Shown piece by piece: positions 46,740 through 57,193 of a stretch of DNA of 64,000 nt; position 1 is the first letter of the stretch, and each line of letters opens with the position of its first letter. The DNA is from Hyaloperonospora brassicae (taxonomy: Eukaryota; Oomycota; Peronosporomycetes; Peronosporales; Peronosporaceae), in contig CANTFL010001148.1 of assembly GCA_947650285.1 (NCBI GenBank), forward strand, positions 62,001-126,000. Direction: 5' to 3'. The position numbers were made by a program, and so were the translations under genes. The notes beneath the pieces are model-generated. The model made no database searches. It saw only the letters and a list, made by a program, of their open reading frames with translations, and was not told the origin of the DNA.

Positions 46740-47564
46740 ATGGCTCTGTTCTCGTCTGCACCGTCCGATTTGCCCGCGCTTCCTGGTGCTACCTCGGGAA
46801 CTGGTCAAGCAGTCCCTCCTCTCTTTTTACCTTCGGTCTCTTCTGACGGATCGCGTACCTTATTTCCGTCGGCATGGGTGAGTGCTCCATCTTTGGCGGA
46901 TCGCGAGAGTGTGTTCCCGCAGATTGCGGCGATTTACCACCAATTGCAACTTTTTGAAGCAGCCGTGATAGATTACCGTGCCATGGAAGAAGCGTATTCT
47001 GGACAGAAGTTGCAGATCGACCGGCTCCAGGAGGAGATGCGATCGTACATCGAATCGGCCCCGCGCTTAGCGACTTACGTCCAGCAGTACTTTACTAGGC
47101 TCTGGTGCGATCCCCAATCGCTGATACAGAAGACATATGAGTTCCAAGAAGAACTGGTAAGACGTTCGGGCCACGATGACGAGATTCGGATGATGAAGAC
47201 CGCTATTTTTCAAGCCAACGCAGCTCTAGAGCTTGAGAAGGCTCGTCGGTTGCGCGAAGTGGCTTCGGTCCAGCATCAAGTGGAATCGTTGACCTCGCGC
47301 CTGGCTACCGCTGAGCAAAACTTGGGCGGTGATCTCCAAACCGCCACGGAGAAGGCAGCCAAGTATAAAAAACTCTTCGAACGGACCCACAAGAAGCTTA
47401 AGGTGGCCACGCCGACGTTGGAAGAACTGTTTAAGTCCTACAAGAACCACCTCCGAAAACACCAGCATATCGAAGATGAGCTGTGGTGGCTGAGATCGGA
47501 CCTGGCAGATCGAGACACCAAAGTGGATTGCCTTCAAAATCAAATGAAGGACTGGAAGCAATAA
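46740..47564 (+). CDS. Intact coiled-coil frame, 5' part of the Gypsy-3 antisense gene
   Basis: 274 codons from an ATG, 61 bp inside the 3' LTR and on the strand opposite to gag-pol. It has no internal stop. Residues 1-60 are Ser/Pro/Ala-rich. Residues 65 to about 270 are a strongly charged, Glu/Lys/Gln/Leu-rich region that looks like a long coiled coil, with L-Q-I-D-R-L-Q-E-E-M-R, V-Q-H-Q-V-E-S-L-T-S-R-L and K-K-L-F-E-R-T-H-K-K-L-K. The stop is followed at once by TTTCTTTCCCGCAG, a good splice-acceptor sequence, so the stop may lie inside an intron that links it to the downstream frames. The start lies close enough to the LTR for antisense transcription from it. The function is unknown. Structural, RNA-binding or chromatin roles are all possible and none is shown. 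Confidence 0.6.
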   Translation: MALFSSAPSDLPALPGATSGTGQAVPPLFLPSVSSDGSRTLFPSAWVSAPSLADRESVFPQIAAIYHQLQLFEAAVIDYRAMEEAYSGQKLQIDRLQEEMRSYIESAPRLATYVQQYFTRLWCDPQSLIQKTYEFQEELVRRSGHDDEIRMMKTAIFQANAALELEKARRLREVASVQHQVESLTSRLATAEQNLGGDLQTATEKAAKYKKLFERTHKKLKVATPTLEELFKSYKNHLRKHQHIEDELWWLRSDLADRDTKVDCLQNQMKDWKQ

Positions 47565-47572
47565 TTTCTTTC

Positions 47573-49121
47573 CCGCAGTCCGTGATCGCGACGGAATCCG
47601 GGCCCACCTGGTTCAGGTGAACTCTGGCGATCTCCACCTTCCTCTGGGGGTAACCTCTGCTGCTTCCGCTACCCCACCAATCCGCAAGCGATCCAGGTCC
47701 GGGGAATTGGATCTCCTAACCAAGCGTCCCCGCGTCGCAAAGGTGGCGCGATCCGGAATGGAGTCAGGGGCAATCCAATCGGTCAAGTCCACCGGTAGAT
47801 CCCTGCGATCAACTGTACCAGTGTAACCCACGCAACCTTCTGAATCTAAAGAAACTTCTCCTAAGACGGCCCGATCCTCTAGGCAGGCGCAACCTGACAA
47901 GTCCTAGGCTTCTTTAGGGCAATTCACTGGGCCAGTGCGATCCACCAAAGGTATCGCAGGTAAAAAGAGATTCAACTCCCAGGCAAGGAACAAGCAAACG
48001 AAGAAGCTACTAGCCAGTAATATACCTCTGTCAGAGAAAGATCCCCTCGAATCATCTGGTGAAGACACGCTGGCTGCTTTGTCTGGATCGCGCTCTTCGT
48101 CGCGGCGCCGTGGATTTCCCAAGAGCGTCTCGTCATGTCCAGGATCGACCACTGCTCTTATCCTCGTGGATTTTCCCAATCCCAAGTCCGTATCGCCTCC
48201 TGTCCCATGTAGACGTACGCCGCCTGCGCCGCGTCCGGTATTAAAAGTGAAACTAATTGGCGAAGCGTCCAGTGATTCCGACGGATCACTAAGCCTGTCC
48301 AGAGACGCGCGGGAGGCCGAGAATGACCTGCTTCCGGCGGCGAAATACGACCGTTTGGCCTCCCTTCGGGGACAACGCGATCAGTGGTATCCCGGCTACC
48401 GCGATCGGGTACCCCGGTCTCACGTCCAAGTGCACCCGTGTTCGGCACGACGTAAAGGTTGACCTGCGTGGCGGAGTTAGACGAAGACATCCTGCTCAAG
48501 CACTTGACGCGGCCAAAGGGATTCATATTCCCAACTCCCATAGCTCCTCGGTCCAACTCTGTGCCACCCGAATCCGAGTGGATTCCGCGTTTGGTCACTT
48601 CTGCACAATTGTCGGCGTTGTACAAGCAAGAACCCTGGATCTACTATCGGAGACAAGTTACACCCGTTTCTTTTCGCGCAACTGGCTATTTCGCTGAGCT
48701 GTCGACCATGTATAGCGCCTTCAAGAATCAGCACCGGTAAGCTCTATGGGAAGCATCCCACGCCATTTACAAGCCGGCCGAGCAACGCAAACGCGATCCG
48801 GAGCTAATGCGGATTTACCAGCAGCGCAAACAGCGGCGATCGCGATCCGGACCCCGATGGAAAACCGTATTGCCCTTTATCCTTCAGGAGATGATCGACG
48901 GACACTGAGATTTGGATCTGTTCCTGGATCCGTTATTCATTCATCTCCCGTCACCGATCGAGATTCTCCCACGATGCCCGGGTTTGGGCGATTCTCAGAA
49001 TAACATACCCAACTTGATCTCAGCGCTGACGCGTCTGGATTCCGATGAACCTTGGCGCAACCAGTTTCGACCCCGCATCGAGGATCACCCAGGTTCGTCG
49101 ATCGCTCACTTGTCCGGTTAA
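47573..49121 (+). pseudogene. 3' part of the Gypsy-3 antisense gene, broken
   Basis: It continues the intact coiled-coil frame. 47,617-48,462 (with stops at 47,824 and about 47,905) is basic and Ser-rich, with nuclear-localisation-like clusters (I-R-K-R-S-R-S, T-K-R-P-R-V-A-K-V, A-R-N-K-Q-T-K-K). After a frameshift near 48,430, one frame runs from 48,459 to 49,121 with two stops. Its folded-looking part has F-I-F-P-T-P-I-A-P-R-S-N-S-V-P, S-E-W-I-P-R-L-V-T, K-Q-E-P-W-I-Y-Y, T-G-Y-F-A-E-L, A-L-W-E-A-S-H-A-I-Y and L-P-F-I-L-Q-E-M-I. The E-P-W...Y-F spacing resembles the R-P-W...Y-F region of the Gypsy-2 antisense frame. Joined to the first part, the gene would have about 790 codons. Confidence 0.62.
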
Positions 49122-49347
49122 TTTTTCCCGAAGTAGTCCGTAGCGATCCGACAGTCATTGTGCTTAATCGCTCAATATATCTCCATCGTGTTATTCTTTG
49201 TCGATCGTCACATAAATTCTTTGTCTTTGCATTTTTATAGTTACTCACGGCGATCGATCCTCAATACCCTGGATCGCAACGCACCTCACCTCCACTTATT
49301 CATCCTCTGCAACCTTCTTGCAGGCAACTTCCAATACGACACGTCGC

Positions 49348-49859
49348 TTATTCGTCCATCTCTTCATCGTGTGATTGCATCACCTCAAATCGGTTCTTGC
49401 TGACTCGGTCGCGATCGAACTCTTGCAGCAAGGCTCCACAGTTCAAGTCGATCTCGTCTATCCATTTCGGATCGCCCGATCCCTTCCATTTTACCAAATA
49501 CTGGCTTTGCACTCTGCCAAAACTGGTTCGCTGCCGGATCGCACATCCAATATCTTCTCGACTTCAAATTCATCTTCATCTAAGGTACACTTCCAGCTAT
49601 CCTCCGGCAGCAGGGCTTCGTCAAAATCTAAGCGATCCACGTCTTCAACGTTCAATTGGTGTTTTGGCCGATCTGGGAAGGTTTTCACTCGCTTAAGCTT
49701 GGATATATATTCCAACGGGACTAGTCGGTACGGCGTATTCGCAATCTCCAACCATAACGCGTGTCTCCCGTAAAGTTTCCTCACCTGGAATGGTTCATGC
49801 CACATATGTGCCAGCTTTCGGGCGTATCCTTCTTTCACTCGATCCAAATAGAGCCACAC
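49348..49859 (-). pseudogene. Integrase C-terminal module and chromodomain of Gypsy-3
   Basis: A GPY/F-like module comes first (L-A-H-M-W-H-E-P-F-Q-V-R-K-L), then an acidic linker. The chromodomain starts F-E-V-E-K-I-L-D-V-R-S-G (about 49,570) and, after a frameshift, continues Q-Y-L-V-K-W-K-G-S-G-D-P-K-W (about 49,500-49,455). The sense frame ends with a TAA at 49,348-49,350, leaving 226 bp before the convergent antisense gene. Confidence 0.8.
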
Positions 49860-49919
49860 TTGCGACTCAACGTCGATCTCATACGATCCGTCCTCAGGGT
49901 TGTGTTGATCGGCCCGATC

Positions 49920-50891
49920 TTAATTCGCGATCCGTAGTCGATCGTTAACGACTTCTCTCGCTCGCTGGTATTGACGTTTAATATGGTAGCGCCATCTTCG
50001 TGGTTCCCGGTCTCGTCGTTTGTTGCTTCCCAAAGGCAGGATCGCTTCCATCGTCGATCGCGTATCCAAACCGTGGATCAAGTCGAATGGGGTATCTCCT
50101 CGTACGCGATCCTGTGCCGTATTAATGGCAAACGTCAACCACTCGGCTTACTCGCCCCATTACTTCTTATCCGTATCCGTAACATACATCTTCAATGCTC
50201 TCGTCAGTGTCTGCACCATTCTTTCTGCTGTTTCATTTGCTTGGAGTCGATACGCCATATTTGCACGCTGTTTCTGCCCCGCGATCCGATCAAACGCTCG
50301 GAAGAATTCAGAAATAAATCCTGGCTCTCGATCATGGCGGATCGCTTTACTAGCTCCGAATCTCCGAAACACACACTCCTCGTAACTCTCAGCGATGGTT
50401 TGTGCAGTTCTGGAGGAACTCGCTTTCATGATCACGTACCTTGGTAACAGATCTACCCACAACAACAGCTCGGTGTTCCCTTTGAAGAATCGTGGCAGCG
50501 ACGGAATGTGATCCATAGCAATTATCTGAAACGGACAAGTGGCTTGAACATTCCCCGGCGATTCGCCGCGGAGAACCGGTTTTCCTTTTCCTGTCGTGAA
50601 ATCCACACATTCTACCACATAACGCTAAACACTCCGGTAGAGTCATCTCCAGTAGAACTTGGACCCGATTCGTTGATATGTTCTGCCTATACCTTGGTGT
50701 CCGCCCTCCAGACTTGTATGGTAATGATGTAAGAAGTGTTGCTGCAGTAGTTCCGGTACCACCAAGCGAACCAACTCCACGCGGCTGTCAGGATCCTCCG
50801 TCGATCTCGGGCAGAAAAACAATGGTTCGCTTACATCTACTTTATAATCGAACACGATCCGAGCACATGACTTTGCTTCTTCAATACTCAA
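49920..50891 (-). pseudogene. Integrase of Gypsy-3, broken
   Basis: The zinc-binding part (50,891-50,643) keeps H-Y-H-T...G-G-H-Q-G-I-G-R-T and the Y-x-W-R end, with the C-x2-C pair reading E-C-V-D-F. The catalytic core (50,618-50,160, one frame of 152 codons) has A-M-D-H-I-P-S-L-P, R-H-D-R-E-P-G-F-I-S-E-F-F and N-E-T-A-E-R-M-V-Q, so the DDE triad is present. The next fragment (50,138-49,920) has F-A-I-N-T-A-Q-D and D-T-P-F-D-L-I-H-G. Only frame changes, not catalytic losses, inactivate it. Confidence 0.87.
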
Positions 50892-50920
50892 CTTCTATAT
50901 GTCTTCGATCAGGAATTCCT

Positions 50921-51735
50921 TTAGGTTGGCGATCCGACTCTCTTCTTCCTGTGCTTGCTTGATTCTCTCAATTCTGATCTGCTGAACGACTTGCTTTGCA
51001 AAAGCTCAGGTAATCGCCGTCTCCTTACGGCTGATCTAGTGACGGCAGATATTTTCTCGACCCGATCGACACTTTTGGGTGCCGACAACTCGTCCAACAG
51101 GTTCAACGAACGTAAATTCTGACGATCTTGCTCGGATAAAATCAACGTGCCCTTCTCTTTTTGTAAATCGTTGCTTGCCAGTCGATCGGCACTTTGATTA
51201 CAGTCTCTCTTCGTATGTAAGAATTCGTGGATCGGCCACGATCGGAGCTTCTCCATAGCTTTGTAACGTCGCAACTGTAATCCGGGCGCCTTGAAATCGC
51301 TTTCTCCGCGCATCTGTCTGATCACTAAGTTAGAATCGCAACATATGATGATGCGCCCCCGCGCCTGATCGGCCATGAGATCGAAACGTAGTAGCAGGCC
51401 ACGGTATTCGGCTTCGTTCACTGTCAGGTATATTGCATATTCGGCTGCACCATTCACGATTTCCATTCTGGGAGCTTCCACACTATCGCACTATACGCCC
51501 CGCCTTTTCGTTTGATTCGAACCGATCCGTCGAAACTGACCACCCAAAGACTTTCACCCTCCTCCACCGTTGGCGGTGGCATACTTATAATATGTTTCGG
51601 CTGTTTCCTAAGGGCGATCGCGATCAACATCTCGTCAACTGTTTCGCGCGGAGTTATTCTGGCGTCGAGTGTACCAAGTATTCCATCTTCTCCCTTTCCA
51701 CACTTCTTGATTTCCAGCGTCCAATTTGATAGCAA
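50921..51735 (-). pseudogene. Second, plant/archaeal-type RNase H of Gypsy-3
   Basis: After the first RNase H, two overlapping frames (51,735-51,454 and 51,481-50,921) encode a separate RNase H fold. They carry V-V-S-F-D-G-S-V-R with G-G-A-Y-S (first Asp), V-N-E-A-E-Y-R-G-L-L (Glu), I-I-C-C-D-S-N-L-V-I-R-Q-M-R-G-E (second Asp) and N-Q-S-A-D-R-L-A-S (last Asp). The D-E-D-D order and the E-A-E-Y-x-G-L and D-S-x-L-V motifs are those of plant/archaeal-like RNase H1, which differs from the classical retroelement one. Such a second domain is known from plant Tat-lineage elements and from some oomycete elements. One frameshift interrupts it. The C-terminal end of the frame runs into a linker towards integrase. 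Confidence 0.85.
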
Positions 51736-51789
51736 CGCCGCCTATCTCCCGAGCCTCCCGTTCAGGACTGAATATTGTGCCAGCCAGGC

Positions 51790-53110
51790 CAACGTCGAAT
51801 GACGTGTGAACACCTTGATCTCTCGTGCAACCAACATAGTGTAGCCAATATCCAGGATGCGCAGCAGAGCTAAAACTTCTTTCTCCACCATTCAATAGTT
51901 AATCCCGTTGGGTTTTAGCGTTCGGCTGGTTAACGTTCCCGGCCAGTATACACCGTCGCGTTCTTGTATCAAAGCTGCATATACTGCCCATTTACTAGCA
52001 TAGACCACGATCACTGAAGGGCGGTCTGGATCAAAATGTTTAAGAATAGGAGTCTTAGTGATCTTATCCTTCAACATCGTGAACGACATCATTGCTTTCT
52101 CCCATCGACTTCTTTCGGTTGAGGGCGGATCGCCCCCTGTAACAACGTTAAGGTTTGTATCGACGCCACCACGGCACTTCCTGTCGTCAACTCTATTTCC
52201 ATTCAGTGTAGACGATTCCGTCTCATCCATGCGTCGGATCTCGTGGAAGTCGGCTTCGCGTAATTTGTTTAGCACTGATGCATTTATTGCAAAGTCTTCA
52301 ATTAATAGGCTATAGTAATCCAAACTCCCTAAAACGACTGCATCGACCGCAGCGTTCGAGGAAAGGGAATATTGACCAGCAATTCGGGATCCTTCGGGTG
52401 GGATTTCAATCCCACGGGTTTTAGTTGATGACCGAGTTGATCCACCTTGCATCGTCCCCAAAAACTATGGTCAGGCTGATCGACAGATTCCACTTGTTGC
52501 ATACACGTAGCAATCTTTCCACTCTTTCGTATAAATCGGTTTACGATGTATCTGGAATTAGTATATCATCGATGTACGATCTCCGACCTAGCACAGAAGG
52601 TTTCTGACTGGTTTCTGGCCCTCCCTCTGTGAACCCATCGATGCTTTTTGACGATTTTATCGAGGGTGCATCCGGGTCGGCTCGGTCTTCAAATATCCAT
52701 ACTTTACATTGTCAATCAGGCGTTGGTAAATCTGCGGAGCGTTTTTTAACCCGAACGGCATCCTCAGCCACTCAAACAAGCCTGACGGTGTGATGAATGC
52801 TAAAAAAACTTCTTGCTCGTTCTGTCACCTCCACCACCCGAACCCCGCTTGCCATATCCAGTGAGCAGTACCACATCGCTTTGTCCATGTCCTGTAAAAG
52901 TTCACTGATCAATGGCATCGGATATACCATCATCCTTGTCAGCTAATCTACCCGTCGATAATTGATACACAATTGAATGTCCTCGCCATTCTTCTTGATA
53001 ATAATGACTATCGGCGAGGCCCATGGTGATGTGGAAGGTCGTATAATCTTGGCTGATAGCAGTCCTTTGATCAAATCCGCTAGCTTTTCGCAGAACTTAG
53101 GCGCTACTGG
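51790..53110 (-). pseudogene. pol: Reverse transcriptase and first RNase H of Gypsy-3, broken
   Basis: Minus-strand fragments, in order. They are S-P-W-A-S-P-I-V-I-I-I-K-K-N-G (about 53,045-52,990), C-I-N-Y-R-R-V, C-S-L-D-M-A-S-G (about 52,870), L-R-M-P-F-G-L-K-N-A-P (about 52,760), an intact catalytic Y-I-D-D (52,565-52,576), and a connection domain with R-W-E-K-A-M-M-S-F. RNase H begins V-V-Y-A-S-K-W-A-V-Y, where the first catalytic Asp has become Tyr, and includes S-R-T-L-K-P-N. Multiple frame changes occur. Keeping Y-I-D-D contrasts with the altered motifs in Gypsy-1 and Gypsy-2. Confidence 0.85.
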
Positions 53111-54254
53111 CCGTACTATCTGCGCAATCGGGCTCGCTCCACCAACGTCAATATCGCATATCGCCCCCCCCCGTGCGGCTAGAGGGAGTTCTTTCCCTTT
53201 ACCAAAAGAAGGTGCTTGTTGCTCCAGATCAGTTGTCTCAATCTTGCTTAGTCTTCAGTCGGCGGTATCCCTGGATCGCCTACCTGAATTTCGTCCATCG
53301 TAATTTTGGCAGTAGGCGTAACAATGTTAGGCAGTACCGCCATGTGCTGATCCACATCCTCGGCATACCGCTTTCCCACTTTCATGACGATAGGTAGTGA
53401 CGTCCAGTTCTACCGCGATCCGGTCATTCTCCGGACATGGCTTTTCGTCGATCGTTACATCTGGTGAAGGTCTGGCTTCTTATCTCGACAGCTCGCCTGC
53501 TCCGTCGTTCGTCGTTCGTTATTGAATCGTATTCACCACCGGCAGAAAACTTGTAGGTCGATGATCCACATGTAAACCGCCGATCACATCACGCGATTTG
53601 TCATGCAATAGATCGGTATCCCAGTCCGTATTCGTTTCGCCGTCTTCCATTGGCCCCCCGGGTGCTCGATCGTCTCCTTTCTTCTCCTCGACCGTGATAA
53701 CGACACGTGGTAGTAGTCCCACACGTGGAACGACTTCCTCACATCGGACCGGACTGTCCTTTGATCCATAATTCCCTGTCGGCCGACTTAGAACCTTCTT
53801 TGGCGTAGGGTCTGCGATCCACAAGCGGTCCAGCGTATTCGGGAGGCAGTTCTTCCTCTTTGGATCTCGTTGCTTCAAATGATAGAGTCTGCCACTCGTT
53901 GTACCGTCGCGATCCGACCGATCCGTAGCCTGGGTATCGAGGTACCATGTCGGCAGCTATAGTCCAGCCTAAAGCCGGTCCGCGATCGAGGGCAACTACG
54001 TTATCGCTGAGATTTATCAGATGAAAGTACTTGATCCGACCTATCATAGTGGTTACGGTGGGTACCAATGTAGGATTGCGTCTCACCCATAGCTTGGCGT
54101 TGGAGTGGACAGTGCCGATCCGTATCTCTGCCGATCAACCGACCGGCACAAACACGTGCTGGTCTGGGATCACGATCGGCTGCATGGACGATCCGTACAG
54201 AGGTCTGAGTCTTGCTAGATAGATTCTCACTTCATCCGGCAATACCAGCGTCCC

Positions 54255-54523
54255 GTCCGCTAAATCCAGACGAAAACCTGCATTACCAGGAAATCCGTGC
54301 ATAGGATCGCTTCTTTACCGACCTGATCACCCACCCATACATCAAAGTAGTACATTAGCAATCCATTTAGGGTGATCTTGATCTTTGTGCGTCCTTCGGT
54401 CATGTACGTGTTTTTACCGATCCCCACACACTCCTGTTTTTGATTCTCGTCGATGACACATCCCACCTTACGAGCAAAGACGGTGTCCACGATCGAGATC
54501 TCAGCTCCTGAGTCCAGCAGCAT
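54255..54523 (-). pseudogene. Retropepsin of Gypsy-3
   Basis: This frame contains L-L-D-S-G-A-E-I-S-I-V, a perfect aspartic protease D-S-G-A motif, then D-V-W-V-G-D-Q-V-G-K-E-A-I-L (the usual I-L-G region is changed to I-L-C). The frame joins an 87-codon piece and is then interrupted. It would process Gag-Pol. Confidence 0.82.
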
Positions 54524-54831
54524 TGTAGCCCTTTTGTTGTTAATCTTTCCAACTACTTAAGCTTGCTTAAACCATTTTCCTGGTGTGTGGTATTTCCAAT
54601 ATGCCCTTGACTCGCCCGGCGCTAAGACAAGTTCCATCTTGGCGGGCGATTGGGCGTACTCATCATGTCTTTAAACACTCGAAATGGAACGCAGACCGTT
54701 GGAAAAATCACATGTATTATATAAATCATCATGTTTGTCATCGCTTCCGTCGACCAACTTCTTCTCCACTAATGTATATACGCAGAGCCTAGAACGCTCG
54801 GTTCGTACCAGATTCCAACCTGGCGAGAGTC

Positions 54832-57193
54832 CTAATTTAGCATCTTCTCGGTTTGTTCCAGAAACATCCCTGCATGCTTGGTAGGGGTATACCACTGACG
54901 GATCATGTTGTAAAACTGTTCCATCGGGATATTTCCTTCCTCATGGACATTTTTGCATACGGAATACACGTAGTAGCAGTTGTCCGCAGGATGCCCCTTA
55001 CGTCGACACAGTTCTGACACGTAAGTCTCTTCCAACATCCGCGATCGTCATGTCTATTCGACCCACAGTGTGTACACACTGTTTGAGACTTTCCACGATC
55101 GTAGTGTCTCTCTTGATCAACTTAAGCACTTCGAACAAGTGGGTCTTCCGGCTTCTAAGCGCGGCCCGCAGCTGTAGCCATGTATACTTTGCGTAGATCC
55201 GAGTCGGAGACCGATCCGCAAGAATCCTTGTCTGATCCACTTCTCTCGCTTTACACGTGGATTGCTATCACAGCCCGCGCTGGTATGGATGGCACTTGGG
55301 CCGCCTGTGACGTAACACGATGTCGAAACTTGCTCTTCCCCATAGAGGCGTGAGCTTCTCGGACTTCCATATTCTCGCATTCTTACAGCGTTTCTCCCAG
55401 ATAGTCTGCATCTCCAAGGCGTAACATCGTTAGCATTCTAACCAGATCGCGATCGTCCAGGGTACCAATGTAATGATTCACATGCTCCTTGCGAGTGGCG
55501 GGCGATACATCTCGTATCGGGATATTTTCCCGGATCGCGGCTACATTTAGACGGTACAAGTACTCCAATGGAGTCTCGTTCGATCGCTTACAGGCATGGT
55601 AATAAAGTCTTCCAACTGAAACACTATTCTTCCCTCCGCATTTGGCCATGAATTTAAGAGTGAATTCCACGAGGTTCTCGCTGAGCGACCGAGCTGGTTA
55701 TACCGGTCACGCACCGATTCCGTAAGAAGATCTCTGAATAACAGGCACTTCTCTCCATCCGGCACTCGATCTCGTAGGAACGCCGATTTCACCTTACTGA
55801 TCCAATTTCTAGCCCGTTCCTCGTTCTTTTCTCTTCCGGAGAATTCTTTCAGTTCGTCCATGGCAGACATTTAAATTCTTTGGCTAGAGAATCCATCGAT
55901 CTCCGCCGCTCCTGCCGTCGCCACCTGCGGTCTTGGTCTCGGCGCTTACGATCATGGTCGTTCAATCCACTAAGACGCGATCGAACCGACTTTATGTCAA
56001 TATCTGGCATTAGATCTCCGGTTCGGGATGACGATTAGCCGATCGTCCGGCGTTCATGCGAAATTGTTATAGCTCATATTTTTTTATGGCTGCTCGAAAA
56101 TAGGCATTCACTTGGTCCGACTCCACCATGTGCATAAACTGCGTTGCCGCTGGATTTCCAGCTTACGCCTTTGCCTCATTCCGTTCAAACTTCGTTTTTA
56201 ACAGATCCGCTCCCTTAAGTCCAAGCGACATCCATTGGATCTCGAACGAATCGTTCGAGTTCTCTTCCGCTGAAGCATACCGGGACGATCCAGTGTGTTC
56301 ATCCTCGGGGAACTCGTAAATCGGCGTGGGAACCTGATCCATGGTGCCGGTCGGCGGGGTCGGGTTGTTAGAAGGGTCACGTATTCCTATGAGCGGACTC
56401 AACGTCTTGAACATCGACTGTCCGGCAACGATCACTCGATCGTGGTTGCACTCTAGTAGAGCTTGTGCGTCAAACGTTCCGGACGTGAACCCCGCTTCAG
56501 TTAGTAATTGGATTAGACGTCAGAGCGCCTCCAACACGTTTGGAGTTGGTTTAGGCGCTGGTATCCGTCCACGTAGCGATCCGGTCAGCTTCGGCTTGAT
56601 TGTCTTAAGCACTGGATCGCTCGACAACAGCTTCTTCAGCTCCTGCAAATGGTACTCCCGGCTGAAATCGTCGAATCGCCAATCTTCAAACTTTACTTCG
56701 CGATCCACTGACTTTGAGCCTTGGCCCATCGTCTCCGTTTTGACCTTGCATCCGGCTGGCTTGTTCTTGTGAACAATTCGATCTTGTTTCGCCTCATCCA
56801 GCTTCTTAAAGTCTTCTGAACATCTTGTATCTCTCTCTTCATCATCCCTGATGGTTCATCTAATATAAATGAAATTCGTTTGGGGGTTCCCTTAGGGCTT
56901 TCATCCGGCGGATCACGCTTTGCAGTGCGATCCGCGGTGGCCCCCGAAGGGGCTTCAGGAGGGATTTGGGGGTTTTCTTCCAGATCGAGCGAACGATCTT
57001 TCTTTTTTCTTTTCTTGTCGTCAAAGCATCTCCCAAAAGGTTGACGATCTGGGAACCCTTCATCTTCACGCGTCTGCGACGATCCCTCTGCCGCTGGAGA
57101 TTCTATCCCAGGTTCAGTCTTTATCTTGACTTCTTCGCTCAGGGACTCACGGTGAAATCCCGAGTCACCAGAAGAACCGGGCACGCGCACCAT
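54832..57193 (-). pseudogene. gag: gag polyprotein of Gypsy-3, broken
   Basis: The first frame (57,193-56,693, 166 codons from an ATG abutting the LTR) is highly charged with a nuclear-localisation-like K-K-R-K-K-K-D-R. Later fragments are 56,729-56,520 (W-R-F-D-D-F-S-R-E-Y), 56,435-56,163, the retrotransposon gag core at 55,870-55,383 (A-R-N-W-I-S-K-V-K-S-A-F, then L-E-Y-L-Y-R-L-N-V-A-A), and a knuckle-like C-x-x-x-G-H-P-A-D-N-C near 55,010-54,980. About six frame changes or stops break it. A long basic N-terminal extension before the gag core is uncommon and makes this gag larger than in Gypsy-1 and Gypsy-2. Confidence 0.82.
57177..57192 (-). promoter_or_regulatory. Primer-binding site of Gypsy-3, overlapping the gag ATG
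   Basis: The minus strand reads TGGTGCGCGTGCCCGG one base after the 5' LTR, and it differs from the Gypsy-1/2 site. The preceding A makes an ATG (57,193) that opens the gag frame, so the first codons of gag would be the primer-binding site itself. Confidence 0.65.

Noticed and set aside
48158..48625. 155-codon minus-strand frame in Gypsy-3
   Set aside because: It falls between the chromodomain stop and the LTR, opposite the antisense gene. It has no motif and does not extend pol.
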